Shown: positions 42,349-54,313 of the stretch, piece after piece
Layout of the letters: each line of letters starts with the position of its first letter
Numbering within the stretch: the first letter of the stretch is position 1
NCBI GenBank assembly: GCA_003255025.1
Contig: QANY01006351.1
Coordinates: 186,001-250,000, forward strand
DNA from: Datisca glomerata
Taxonomy: Eukaryota > Streptophyta > Magnoliopsida > Cucurbitales > Datiscaceae
Reading direction: 5' to 3'
DNA: 64,000 nucleotides
Program-made: the position numbers and the translations under genes
Notes under the pieces: generated by a model
The model's input: the letters and a program-made list of their open reading frames with translations, nothing else
The model's database searches: none
What the model was told of the DNA's origin: nothing

Positions 42349-45300
42349 ATGAAAATCCGATCGGTGAAGCTCAGAGAGGTCCATAAGGCTTCCAGCAATG
42401 GCGGACCCTCGTTCTGCTCCATCCTGTGGGACCAACACTCCCACCACATCGTCACCGCATCGGCCTATGACCCCACCATCTCGATCCACGATTCTCTTCT
42501 TCCTTCTAGCACGCCGACAATACTTCGCCACCATCGAGACGGGGTTACGGCCCTAGCTCTTAGCCCCAACTCAACGTGCCTTGCCTCAGGATCAATTGAT
42601 CACTCCGTGAAGCTTTACAAGTTTCCAGGTACTCCATTTTTTCATTTCTTTTTCGGCATTCCATTTTTCTAATAGTATTTTTGAAGTCTGTTCAATTTTA
42701 ATTTCCTTTATTCTGAGAAGTTATGGATTCAATCTTAGCTTTGTTCTATTTATTGGATTTCCAATTTGTATTATCGAAGTTCCTTTCTGATTCATGGAAG
42801 GTAGTATCCTCAAGAGCATATAGTATTTTACGGAAAACGATGGATAGACAATTCTCTGATTACTTGTCCAAATAGCTATACCTTTCCTTTTGTGCTAGCA
42901 TTTTCATTTGGTGACATGGAAAAGTACATGTCATGTCGTTTTCTTTGATGGTTCTCTGAGATTAATTCAATGAGATCCGTTGTTGTCAGGTGGAGAGTTT
43001 CAGACCAATGTTACAAGATTTACACTGCCAATACGAGTCATCGCATTTAATAGATCTGGTAGCCTTTTGGCAGCTGCTGGTGATGATGAAGGTATTAAGC
43101 TTATTAATACAGTTGATGGCTCGATAGCGAGAGTTCTCAAAGGACATAAAGGACCCATTACCGGTTTAGCATTTGACCCTAACAGTGAATACATGGCATC
43201 AGTAGATTCAATTGGATCTGTCATATACTGGGAACTTCAGTCTGGAGGAACAGTACATAACCTAAAAGGCATAGCTCCTCACACTGGTTCAGACCTTTCC
43301 ATCATGAATGTACTAAGCTGGAGTCCTGATGGAGAGACTTTAGCTGTTCCTGGTTTGAGAAATGATGTGGTGATGTATGATAGAGACACCGCTGAAAAGC
43401 TTTTCTCGTTTAGTGGTGACCATGCTCAACCTATTTGTTTCTTGTCATGGTCACCTAATGGAAAATATATGGCAACATCTTCTTTAGATAGACAGGTCCT
43501 GATTTGGGATGTTGATCGAAGGCAAGACATCGGCAGACAGAAATTTGATGATAGAATATGTTGCATGGCATGGAAACCAGTTGGCAACGCACTAGCTATT
43601 ATTGATGTCGCAGGAAAGTATGGGGTGTGGGACTCAGTTATTCCATCGTCAATGAAATCTCCTACTGAAGGTGTTTCAAGTTTTCAATCAAAGAATAGTA
43701 ATGGCCTTCTTTTGTTTGATGAAGAGGAGCACGAGCTTAGTGCATCTGGTAGTTTGAGTGATCTTGGTGAAGACAGTCTTGGCGAATCTGAACCACCAAG
43801 TCGGAAAAGATTGCGGAAGCAATCAACACGAGAAGAAATTTTTGAAGACCGTGATGCCGATGACCTTATGTTTCCTCCAAAATTCGAAGCCCATAAAAAA
43901 TCACACTGTGTTCAAAGGGAAAACCTGACCAATGGGAGTGAGATACCGAGGACCACTACAAGAACTAATAGGTTTAAAATGCAGGAAGCATTTCAGCCAG
44001 GTGCAACTCCTGTTCATCCGGGAAGGAGGCGATTTTTGTGCTACAACATGCTCGGAAGTGTAACTACTATGGAACATGATGGATACTCCCATATTGAGGT
44101 CATCCCTCTCTCTAAAATTTATACTATTAACACTTCTGTTAGAAATTTGGCCATGTCAGCTTGTGTTATATTCTAACAGCTAAACTAAATATTGATACAG
44201 ATAGATTTTCATGATACTGGCAGTGGTCCTAGAGTTCCATCAATGAATGATCATTTTGGTTTTACCATGGCCTCACTGAATGAGAATGGTTCTGTTTTCG
44301 CGAATCCTTGCAAGGGTGACAAGAACATGAGTACTCTTATGTATCGGCCATTCAGTAGTTGGGCAAATAACAGTGAGGTTAGACCATGTTCACTTTTGAG
44401 AGTTTGTTTATAGTCTAGCTTTTTGCGTTATTTCTTATGCTGGTTCCTATGACTTATGCTAACTTTGGGTATCCAATGTAAGCCCAGTGGTCTATGAGAT
44501 TCGAAAAGGAAGAAATTAAGGTGGTCGCAGTTGGTACTGGTTGGGTGGCTGCAATTACAAGTCTTAATTTTCTTCGCATCTTCACAGAGGGTGGTTTACA
44601 GGTTTGTCTTTGGACAGATATGTGTCTATATATATATATAGACACACACACATATGTGTGTGTGTGTCTGTGTGTGTGTGATTCCTCCACATTTCAAAAG
44701 GTCCTCTTTGAACATCAGTTTTATGATATATTCATCGAATGATAAATTTAATAGTTCAAGATGTAAATGCTTTTCATGTTAGATTCAAAACAATCTGAGA
44801 AAACTATATGATGTCGTTTGGCATTTATTTAGTATTTATACACCTCTATTTCTTTACATTACTTAAAGGGTGAAGATAGACTGCGAAAAAAGTTGATGGA
44901 TCTTTCTATTTTTTAGCATTGGCTTACTCGCTAATAAAGGGACGGGCTTCGGTAATGTCCAGTAGTAGAACTTCTCCGAGCACTTATTTTTTCTTTTAAC
45001 ACAGTTGCAAATTGAAGATATATATGAATATTTTCACTGATGAGTCAGTTTTATGGAAAAAAGTTATTTTATTGGCTTCCTCTTGATTGGGATGTCCCTC
45101 GGTCTTCTTTTGTTGACAATTCGAGTATGTTATAATTGTAATTTGCTTTGGTTCTTGGTTCTTTTTTAAGTTTCCAGTTTTTGGTGGATTGCTCATCCTC
45201 CAAAATCTGTTCATTTTCTCTTTTTTTCATTAATTTAACTTTTCTGTCTCCTATAAAAAAGATATGTATGAAATCCAACATCTCCTTATTGGGGAATGAG

Positions 45301-47727
45301 GGCTACCTCTATTCATGGGATCACATTTAGAAAACTGATAAAGAATATTTTATTGTCCAGTTCACAAGGCTAATAAACTAAAGGTCGTTCCAACTTGATT
45401 TCTAATTCTGGCTTGATGTGTTAGAAAATTTGTTATTGGTTTTCTCTTATTGAATGTCCAATTTGAGTAGTCCACAATCTTGAGCTAATTGTTGCTGAAT
45501 GAACCTCATTGCAGAAACAAGTCCTTTCCCTTGATGGGCCAGTGGTCACTGCATCAGGCTTCAAGGATGAACTTGCAATTGTAACTCACTCTTCTGATTG
45601 TCTTCCCTCAAATGATCAGGTTTTATTCAACTCATTTGTTTCTGATACAAGTCCAGTTCCGTGCTCAATGTACTTCGTATGACTAGAGTCAAGTAATAAC
45701 TACGTCAGTCAGTAATTATCCAAACGAGTATGCTGTTATAGTTATTAAATATTTCTGATGCAAGAATCCGTTTTGGTGCTCAATGAACTTGTTTCTGCTC
45801 CTACTTTGGTGGGAAGTCATAGTACAAACAGACTTGATTCTCTTTTTTTTTTCATTTTTATGTGGTCCTAATTATTTGTTACATGCTGAATTGACACCAC
45901 TTTATCCTGTAATATGCAGATGCTGGAGTTTAGAGTATTCAACATATCTAATACGACCGTGCCTTTGAAAGGACGTCTGCCATTAACTCCTGGATCATAT
46001 CTCACTTGGTTTGGATTTAGTGAAGAAGGCCAGTTAAGTTCGTATGATTCTAAGGTATAGTCAACTTTGTTCTCAAGCCATTCACAAGTATGACCATAAA
46101 TTTTGTTTCTTATCATGGACCTGAACTTGAATAAAATATTTAGGGTGTACTCAGGGTGTTCACAAGCCAATATGGTGGAAGTTGGCTCCCGCTCTTCAGG
46201 TTCAAGATACTTAAACAAGCACAAAATTTGTTATTTTACCTTTTCATTTCAGCAATTTGGATGTAAGGAATTTTGGTCATGCAGTGCTAGTAAAGAGAAG
46301 TCAGAGGAAAACTATTGGGTGGTTGGCTTGAACGCAAGCAAGTTGTTCTGTGTAGTCTGTAAAAGTCCTGACTCATTCCCACAGGTTATTTTGTGGCCTA
46401 TCACATTTTCTCCGACTTACCATGTCTTCTATCAATTATTTTGTTGATCTTTAATCTTTTTCAGGTAATCCCCAAACCAGTTCTTACCCTGCTAAGTCTT
46501 TCATTTCCTCTTGCTCTGTCTGATCTGGGAGCAGACGCCCTTGAAAATGAGTTTATGTTGAACAACATGCATCTCTCGCAGGTCAGTTGCTTGCATACTT
46601 CTTATCTAACCCTCTCTCTCCCCTTATAAATTTCTCAGTCTTATCTCTTAAATGAGCAATAAGGATAATAAATTATCTATAATGACTTATTAACTTAAAT
46701 TAGTGTCTTACACATTTGAGAGAAGATGGTGGTTACAACGAGGATTTATTTAGTCTTAACTTTAACATTATAATCATGGTAATTGATAATAATGCTATCT
46801 GGTGGCTGCAATGATCAAATTCAAATCTAAATTGCAGATTCAGAATCAAATGGAGGAAATGACTACTATGGGATTGGATACAACTTCACTTGATGATGAG
46901 GCCTTTACTATGGAAGCATCTCAAGACAGATGCATACTAAGGCTCATTGCGGCCTGCTGTAATGGTTGGTCACTACATTTCCGTAAACATCATTTTCAGA
47001 TACATATAATATGTTCAGGGATCAACTTTTTGTGTGCTCCAGATAGTAAACATACTGACCTACAATTGAGTATGGTGGAATTTCAGGTGATAAGCTCATC
47101 AGAGCTACTGAGCTTGTGAAGCTTTTATCACTGGATAAATCAGTGAAGGGCGCAATAAAGCTAGTCACTGCTCTGAAGCTTCCTAACTTGGCTGAACGAT
47201 TTAATAGCATATTAGAGGTAGCCCTTCAAATATTGAACAAGCTTTCTTCACATACATAATTACTTTGATATTTAAGGATATTCATATTTTGTTCGTCATG
47301 ATGTTTTATTCAGGAAAGATTGCTAAATGACTCTAGAGTCTCTATGGAGACTCCTCTTTCAAGATATAATGGCAATGCATCCATCTCAGCTAATGCTGCA
47401 ATCAGCAAAACACAAACTTCAACTGAGATGAAGAAACTTCCGGAAGCAATTACTCCATCATCACCGCCAAAACTATCTGCACCTATATTTACAAAGATAG
47501 CAAAGCAAAGTCAAACACAGGTGGTAGATGACTCTGGCATGGTAAAGAAGATGAAGGAAGTGAAAAATGTAGAAGTCATGAAGAAGGCCGGAGAAATGTG
47601 CAAAGAGTCTAATCGCCCAACGAACCCGTTTGTAAAATCAGCTAACAATGAAAAGGCAAGAGGGGAAGTAAATCAAGTACATTCTAGTCGACCAGTGAAT
47701 CCATTTCTGAAGTCTTCAATCAAGTAA
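42349..47727 (+). CDS. EOL1: Ctf4/AND-1/WDHD1-like WD40 replication factor (EOL1-like), 12 exons
   Basis: Nuclear replisome adaptor; the family links the CMG helicase to DNA polymerase alpha, and Arabidopsis EOL1 also helps keep H3K27me3 through LHP1. Exons: 42349-42628, 42990-44098, 44201-44377, 44488-44601, 45515-45619, 45920-46054, 46144-46199, 46285-46384, 46465-46581, 46838-46964, 47087-47217, 47314-47727. All introns are GT-AG and all phases agree, giving 954 residues, the family's plant length. Residues ~10-320 form the first WD40 propeller (IWDVDRR, VITAxD-like blades). An acidic linker with a likely nuclear signal (SRKRLRKQ, ~365) follows. Residues ~440-820 are the second propeller and helical region (ENYWVVGLNASKLFCV). 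The tail repeats RPTNPFVKS and RPVNPFLKS. The HMG box of animal AND-1 is absent, as in plants. No premature stop was seen. Confidence 0.9.
44621..44680. repeat. Palindromic TA/CA/TG microsatellite in intron 4
   Basis: TGTGTC, then a TA run, then GACACA forms a perfect palindrome (44621-44646), followed by CACACACATATGTGTGTG and further TG repeats to 44680. It lies 20 bp inside intron 4 of the Ctf4-like gene and explains the low-complexity frames on both strands there. Confidence 0.85.
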
Positions 47728-48860
47728 GGTTCTCTCATTTTGACAAGAACCAAGATCCAAATCCTAGCCCACAAAACTGTTCTCCGTCATTTGTATCAAT
47801 AGCTGCTGATTGAACTGGTTCAATAATTTTTTTTGACTTTCTTGGGTATTGCCCTTTCACCACCATATAGAGAAGATAATTTCCAGTGTAAATTAACGTC
47901 GAAATGAATGTTTAATGTAATAGTTTTCTGCTGTAAATTGTAATCTACTTGTTGAGAGAAGGGGAGAGGTGAATGATATTGTGGTATCATTTTACCGCCT
48001 CTAAACTCGGTTTGAATTTACCGTTCCTAGAGGCTGTCTAGGATTCGCGATAACAATGAAGGTAACAATAGCAGTTTTAAAGCTGTATTTTGCTTGCTGA
48101 AAATTTTATCAATGCATTCATAAAGCTGTATTTGAAGTCGGTGGTAATTTTTATCTTGTATTGCCAGTTTTAATGCCATGTTTGCTATTTTTATCACAAT
48201 TGAAGCTGTATCTTGCTTATTTGAAATTTAATTAATGCATTCATACGAGTTTGCCAGTTTTTTATTTTGTATTTTAGTTTTTGTTAAAATTTTAAAGCCA
48301 TGTCAAGATAAACTCAATTTTGAATAAAGTTAGTGATCATAAGAATAAGAAAGAATGAGTAGGTACACTAGAATATTATAATTAAAATCAAATGTGTTTG
48401 ACTGAATTTGTTATGTTTCAAACAAAAATTGGACTTTTTTGTTACGCGTACACGAACTTTCATAAAAACATATTTATAAAAAGTTTCCGCTTAAAAAAAA
48501 GTTAATTTGATAGACATCAATTCAACTTTACTCATTTTTTAAAGGGACCTCTCAACCTTAACATTTTCTTCATATACCTGTTAACGCATGATCCCAAAGA
48601 CTCGTCCGGGAAATCCGTCCTGTTGCCCTTTAAACATCTGTAATTTAACCCCATTTCCTGTTTACCTCTTTGAATCCTTAGTTTTTAGAGCAGTAGAGAC
48701 TCATGCTTTAGCCGCTTCATCTGAAAGAGGGCTTACAGACGTACAACACTAGAAGGTGACAATAGGAAAATCAACATAAATGCAAGAAAAAGAGGAAACT
48801 GTACATCAAACCCTGTATAGCGAGAACAGAGAAAAGAAATGGTACCCCTTACTATTAATA
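47728..48860. other. 3' flank of the Ctf4-like gene
   Basis: The first ~220 bp probably contain the 3' untranslated region (a T/A-rich stretch to about 47950). 48060-48250 has repeated AAAGCTGTAT and ATGCATTCATA phrases. No other gene was found. Confidence 0.4.
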
Positions 48861-49639
48861 AAATGACCAGACGTATCTGGTTGCGATCAGATGTATGAGA
48901 GAAGTTCGTTTAGGAGCCAACACGTACGTTCACTCTTGAATTGATTCGTGAGATTTGTGATCGCTCTTTCCCCCCGCCTCGCTGGTCCTCCCAATCCCCT
49001 TGAGTATTCAAAGAAAAATGGTTTGATCATTCAATGGATCAAGCAAGGTATTGATTTATCTTTTAAAATAAATGTCTTCTTCGAAAGAACCGGAGTTAGC
49101 CGAGTAGCTCGAGCAGGATGAAAAGCTGAAAAACGGAAGACTGGGGAAAAAAGTCTGGAAAACCAGAAACGGAACCCCACTTCGACTCACCAAGGAGAAG
49201 GTAAGTACTTTTATATCGTTTCTTCTAAAGTGATATACATCAATCAATGCCTGGACTGGGGGGCGTCAGCCCACGGGAAAATGTTTGCAGATGCGACCAT
49301 GAATCGAACCAGATCGAAACATTTAGCTGTCGATGGACAAAGCCGAAATGTTGACAGCAAATGAAGGATGGCCAGGCCCCGGTTCCCAGGGTTAGAGTAT
49401 TCCCTATTATAAGCATACTAAAATCAGAACTAAACTAGTTAATTCTCTTTCGCTTATCGGCCGGCCGGCTTTAAGCAACCTTTGAATTTCCTGCTGAGAT
49501 CCCAAGTCTCCAAGTGGGCCCTCTTGGCCACCCGTGACCTTGGCTTTTTAGAGAATCCCACTCCTGTGTCGTGGGACTTGTAGCTCGGCAGTCCACCATG
49601 TGGGTTTGTTTATCCTTCCAGTTTCGAGTGTCTTCTTGG
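48861..49639. other. GC-richer non-coding stretch, possible organellar insertion
   Basis: Composition differs from the AT-rich surroundings (GGCCGGCCGGC, CCCCCCGCCTCGCTGG, AAGTGGGCCCTCTTGGCC). The style recalls plant mitochondrial intergenic DNA, but I recognise no organellar gene in it. No frame is convincing. The assignment rests on composition only. Confidence 0.25.
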
Positions 49640-49653
49640 ATAGTTATAGCGCC

Positions 49654-50262
49654 TCACGCCAGCTTCACAAGATTCTCATAGAATACAATATATGGACAAG
49701 ACAATTTATTGTGCTTCTTGCGGGTCTTACGAGTTGGAGGAGTCTTTTGATACCATGAGTCATCATCATCATTAGTATCAGCTTCATCCCAAAAAGGCTC
49801 ATCATAATTGCAATCAGGGTCGCATCTATCTGAGGAAACATCCCAGATGAAATGTCCATTTACATGGGACACATAACATGGTTGAGCCTCATGATCAATC
49901 AAGGCTATGGGAGGACAACTTCGCGAGGGAGTGTAAGCAGGAGTAATGGTTAAAATACTTCCAGAAAATACAGGTCTGGAGGAAGAAGGCTTTGTTGTGC
50001 TAAGTCTGGCAAAGATGGTTTTAATGGTCCCATCAGGGAGTCGGTGCACCTTATGAGGGGCAGAAGTATGAACATCACGTTGGATGGTATGAAACTGTCG
50101 TTCATAGTTATTGATCCATTTGAGAGGCATTAGTTGTGTGAGTTCAGCTTTGTTGAATCTGGGAGAGTTCTTGCTCTTTTTCCAGAATTCTGGGCCTATG
50201 TAACCTTTTTTGGCCAGGTGTTTTAATTCCGTATCTAAGTGTAGAGCTCTGGATGCTAACAT
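49654..50262 (-). pseudogene. Second, truncated copy of the unassigned pararetrovirus-like protein
   Basis: It is open for 202 codons. The first ~45 residues, with heptad-like Leu spacing before them, lead into the same segment as at 52193 (about 85% identical over ~145 residues). After the basic stretch the similarity stops at about 49692. The last codons (49692-49654) are translated from a short inverted piece that matches 51427-51467 on the other strand. It is a rearranged partial copy. Confidence 0.55.
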
Positions 50263-50413
50263 GTCCCGAAGCTGCTGAAGTTAGTCAAAGATCTGCCCGA
50301 CTTGAGAGGATAGAGTGTCAGATTGCAGATGTAGTTGATCTAGTTTAACATCAATCTTTGTGAGAGTCTGATTTTGACACACAACATTTTCGGACTGCCA
50401 ATTAAGCACCTCT

Positions 50414-50902
50414 TCAGCCGCAGGAAAGAGACCTAGGTTCTCCTGTTGGAGTGATCTCGGTAGGAATGGAGAAAGGTCTGGTAGACACTTTCTTAATCGG
50501 ATTGGTGTGTCTGGTTAATGGTGGAAAATCTTGTTCGCATGATTCCATCATGGTCTTCAGTGGGAATTTGAGTAATTCGATGGCAATATGAGGACCTGGT
50601 TGGAATCGTCCATCGTCAAAGATTATACCCACAAATTCAATACGGGTAGCACCAATTTCGGCCTACTTGGCGGAGAGCATAATCCCATAATGTTTGATGA
50701 GATCAATAAACTGGGATAATAAGAGTTGATGAGAAGGTGAATTTTCGGAAAAGAGTAGAATGTCATCAATGTAAACCAAGGCACTGTGCAAAATGGGCTC
50801 AAACATTTGGGTCATGGCCTTTTGGAAAAGAGAGGGTGCGACTTTTAGGCCAAATGACATTACGGTGGCAGCACTACCAATTACTTTTGAAAATAGGCTC
50901 AT
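50414..50902 (-). pseudogene. Reverse transcriptase fragment of the pararetrovirus-like locus
   Basis: Residues FGLKVAPSLFQKAM, a short spacer, and ALVYIDDILLFS give the palm with the catalytic YIDD at about 50770. The wording FGLK.APS.FQ is characteristic of caulimovirids. A stop codon at about 50660 interrupts the frame. Beyond it the sequence continues with GIIFDDGRFQPGPHIAIELL, the usual block after the palm. Fingers, most of RNase H and the protease are absent. It cannot be active. Confidence 0.7.
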
Positions 50903-52193
50903 GATCAGACTCTAAGTTGGCATAGTCTTCATCATACAGTTCGTCCTGAAAATATGTGGAGTTGAAGTCATCATGATCGTGAGGGTCATCTGGTTCGGAT
51001 GGTGGAACAGGAAGTTGGCTGAGATCGCGGGGAAAACAGTCAGGCTGGAATTGGGTGTCCGGCTGATAGAGTTCTTGAGACTCAAATGGATATGGATCTT
51101 GAGGGTGAGAAGACGACAAACCACTGAAGATGAATGAGCGTTGGTACTCATGTAAAGCCGAGGAGGAAGCTCCAGAGGATGCTTGTGGGCTAGAAGGGAA
51201 TGGCCTAAGGGGAAAACCATTATAGTCCATGTCGGTGGTGGATTCATTGAGACGTGTTAAGGTTTGACCCAATTGATCCATGAACCGTTTTTCATATTTG
51301 GGCCAAGCAGGAGAGGACTGCCAGAAATTAACATAGTTACGCATGTACAGGGTTCCATCAACATAATGATCTTGTTCACGGTGGAGAGTGTAGAAACAAA
51401 TAAAAGACTGTCTCTGTTTCCGAGGAGCTGTCCATATATTATATTCGGTGAGAATCTTGTGAAGCTGGCTTCGCCAGTATGACAGTGGAGCAAAAATTTG
51501 AAGAGTCACAAGGTGCGTATGGGTATTAGCAGCATCACAAATATACTGGTAAATATGATATGGAGGAAATCCGATGGCACAGTAATGAAGGGCAGAAAGA
51601 GCCCAAAGATACCAGAGGATGCCAGTTTTTTGGAGCAACTCATATAGAGAAAGTTGCTGAGAAGATACTGATGGTTTAGGGCCAACCCAATGAGTGGTAT
51701 TGCTAAAAGAACCATCTTGATCATTATTGTCATGGTGATGATGAGATGCCTTATAGCGACAAGACAATTTGTTGGGCTTCTTGCGGGTTTTGTGGGTTAA
51801 AGGAGTCTTTTGATACCATGAGTCATCATCATCATCAGTATCAGCTTCATCCCAAAAAGGCTCATCACAATCGCAATCAGGGTCGCATTTATCTGAGGAA
51901 ACATCCCATATGAAATGTTCATTTATATGTGACACATAACAGGGTTGAGCCTCATGATCAATCAAGGCTATAGGAGGACAACTTCGCGAGGGAGTGTAAG
52001 CAAGAGTAATGGTTAAAATACTTCCAGAAAATACAGGTGTGGAGGAAGAAGGCTCTGTTGTGCCAGGTCTGGTAAAGATGATTTTAATGGTCCCATCAGG
52101 GAGTTGGTGCACCTTAAGAGGGGTAGAAGTATGAACATCAAGTTGGATGGCATGAAACTGTCGTTCATAGTTATTGATCCATTCGAGAGGCAT
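50874..52193 (-). pseudogene. Unassigned protein of the pararetrovirus-like locus, longer copy
   Basis: It is open for 439 codons. The N-terminal ~145 residues share sequence with the second copy at 49692-50150. They include an acidic Asp-rich patch (residues ~130-145) followed by a basic Lys/Arg stretch. The middle is His/Asp-rich and Tyr/Trp-rich, and the C-terminal third is rich in Pro, Ser and Asp. I cannot say whether it is a movement, coat or other protein. Its C-terminus runs directly into the RT fragment, where several conserved RT blocks are missing, so a deletion has joined distant parts. Upstream sequence to about 52335 continues in a different frame. Confidence 0.55.
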
Positions 52194-52379
52194 TAGTTGC
52201 GTGAGTTCGGAGTTTGACTGCTCATGGGATAGGAAAGATATGGATCATAAAGAGTTTGAGATTTCTCCTTAACCATATCTGCCTCTATCCGGTAGATATC
52301 TTGTTGAATCCAGAATTCTGGGAGGTATTCGCTTAAATGGTTGTTTGTAAACTTTATTATTCTCGGGCACCACTTTATT

Positions 52380-53135
52380 ATTCTCTCTCTCAACAGCACA
52401 ATGCAGAGAAAAGAACTCTCAACCTTCCTAGTTTCAACACTTTTAGCTCTGAATTACATTAGTCAGATTTCTCAGAAGGAAAGTTTGAAGAAAGGCTCAA
52501 GAGAAAATGAAAGGGAAATTCTTGAAGCAAGATCGGATTCTTCAAGTGTGTGGTCAATCAAACACATTTCTTCTTTCAAGCAAGATCGGATTCTTCAAGT
52601 GTTTGGTCAGATGGCTTCGTCGATTCTTTTCTGAATCAACCAACCAAATTTCAAAATTCAGACCCATCCTATCAGCAAAGAAACAGAGCAGATGAAGGAG
52701 ATTAAAGAGTAAGAGCCAGAGGTAACTGATGTTTCTTAGCTAATGAGAGACCTTGAAGATGAAGAAATGGGGTCCAGTGAAGATGATATTGATAAACAGA
52801 ACATCGAACCACCGATTAGGGCAAAAGAAGGTGTCCAATTCAAGAATTTGACAGAGAATTCAATTCATTCGGAGAAATCAGATAAAAAATTATAGCATAT
52901 CAGAGTCTCAAGAGCTTCAAAATACTTAGATTCATAGCTGAAGAGTATTAGAATTCTGTTTGATGGAATTTCAACTGATTTCTCTTGTGGATGTTGTGAA
53001 GGCTGTGGAGGAAATATGTTTGTGGTTTGTTTCAATTGCAATGACAAGCATAGGGTAATGGGTGATGATGGGTTAACCGAAAAATGCTCTGTTTGTAATG
53101 AAAATGGATTGATTCTTTGCCCTTACTGCTGCTAA
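52380..53135 (+). pseudogene. Glutaredoxin-domain Cys-rich protein gene, 3' part
   Basis: The last ~50 codons (52983-53135) are open and read SCGCCEGCGGNMFVVCFNCN, then EKCSVCNENGLILCPYCC and stop. The four CXXC pairs (CEGC, CFNC, CSVC, CPYC) are the C-terminal zinc-ribbon of the plant glutaredoxin family with GRXCR-like tails. Upstream (52390-52980) broken frames with several stops may be the rest of the gene, but I find no glutaredoxin active-site block. A 21-bp phrase starting CAAGATCGGATTCTTCAAGT is duplicated (52531 and 52580). It abuts the pararetrovirus-like locus and may have been truncated by it. Confidence 0.6.
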
Positions 53136-53691
53136 AAATGTGAATCAAAGAGCTTCCTTTAATTCTTATTTTCTTTGTACTAAAATTACATATTCTTTTG
53201 ATTCAACAGAAGATGGTAAACTTTATTTGATTGTGTTTCTGAGTTTGGACCATTTTTCAAGTTCTTTTTGTTTGATTTATATGATTTATTTGTTCTATCT
53301 GTTAATTGAAAAAGGCTAAAATAAGACTGAACTTGCAGCCAACATTTGTTGTTGTCTTTCTAGTTCCCTTTCCCAACCAGAAGATTTTTCTAGAATTTTC
53401 AGCCATATTTGTCCAGAATTTTCAGCGAATACCAGAGATGACGGAACTTACCGTGAGTATCAGAGACGACGGCTGAAAGAACCAACGATGAACTCCGGCA
53501 ACGAGCCTCGGCGATTTAAAACCATGTTTCCTCCCCTTCCCTTGTAATGCGAAACCCTACTTCATCCCTATGCGATTTTCCCCTCTTCTTTCTCTCTCTC
53601 ACGCCAAGAGAGCTTCTTTGTTTTTTTTTTTGCTTTTTACTTTTCAATTCTTTAAGAGAAATTTTCAGCTTCACCATTTTTTTCGACAAAA
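53136..53691. other. Unassigned DNA left of the LINE
   Basis: No gene is supported. 53380-53440 repeats CAGAATTTTCAGC twice, and 53560-53690 is pyrimidine-rich. The LINE 3' end (minus strand) should lie near here, but no poly(A)-derived tail could be marked with confidence; the A/T-run at 53620-53635 (T-run on plus) is a candidate. Confidence 0.35.
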
Positions 53692-54310
53692 TCAAACTTC
53701 ATTGAGAATTTCACGTAATATAAACGGGGTAATCCAGTTTGGGAGAGGATTACTCAAGAAGCAAATATGATACAAACCATTAGCATGAGAAGCTATTTCT
53801 TTAGCTACAAGACTTAAATTAGGAGTTACATAGAAAAATCTAATGGTAGAAAAATTAGCTAATGTCCTCAAAATGCTTCTCAAAACAGCATCGTCGATGA
53901 GATCCCTGTGAACAAAATGATTCCATAAATCAAAGCACGCTGACTCCACCTTTAAATAAAGCCAGAAATTAGCTAGGCAATGGTTGATGCTCTCATGCAG
54001 CGCATCTAATAAGGAGGAGGAAGATGATTCAGAATCTGTCAAAACCCAACCACCGTCTAAGAATTCACCTGCTGAGCTCCTGCACATCCAGCCACTGGCT
54101 TTCTGAGAGCTTGAACTACCCCAAGAGGAATCAAGGTTGAATTTAATGAAATTGCAAGGAGGGGGCTGCCAAGAAGTCCATTCCAAGTGATTGAGAACTC
54201 GGGGAGAGCTTTGGTATCCAGCTTGTAGGCCGTGACTTCAAACCTATGAGGATTAGCCTTTCTTGAGTTGGAGATGTTAACTTTTGTCGTTAAAAAACCA
54301 TGCACCTCGT
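53692..54310 (-). pseudogene. RNase H domain of the LINE
   Basis: A frame of 164 codons reads WQPPPCNFIKFNLDSSWGSS, then KASGWMCRSSAGEFLDGGWV, ending in ASHANGLYHICFLSNPLPNW. This is the RVT_3/RNase H-like domain found at the end of plant LINE polyproteins. The first catalytic Asp is present (FNLDSSWG). The start of the domain (54310-54190) lies in another frame. The copia insertion lies just upstream. Confidence 0.75.
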
Positions 54311-54313
54311 ACC

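Larger units (their letters stand above)
49640..52335 (-). mobile_element. Rearranged, decayed pararetrovirus-like (caulimovirid-type) sequence
   Basis: On the minus strand, from right to left: a 439-codon frame of unassigned viral-type protein (52193-50874), a reverse transcriptase palm fragment (50902-50663), the start of the following region (50632-50414), a coiled-coil-like stretch (50400-50200), then a second, shorter copy of the first protein's N-terminal part (50262-49692). There are stops, frame changes and deletions throughout, so no functional genome is present. The RT motif wording fits Caulimoviridae better than gypsy elements. Two copies of the same segment within 2 kb could come from head-to-tail integration of a circular genome or from later duplication. 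Confidence 0.6.

Noticed and set aside
44454..44742. Frames with His/Thr or Val/Cys runs in intron 4 of the Ctf4-like gene
   Set aside because: They are read from the TA/CA/TG microsatellite and exon 4, not from a separate gene.
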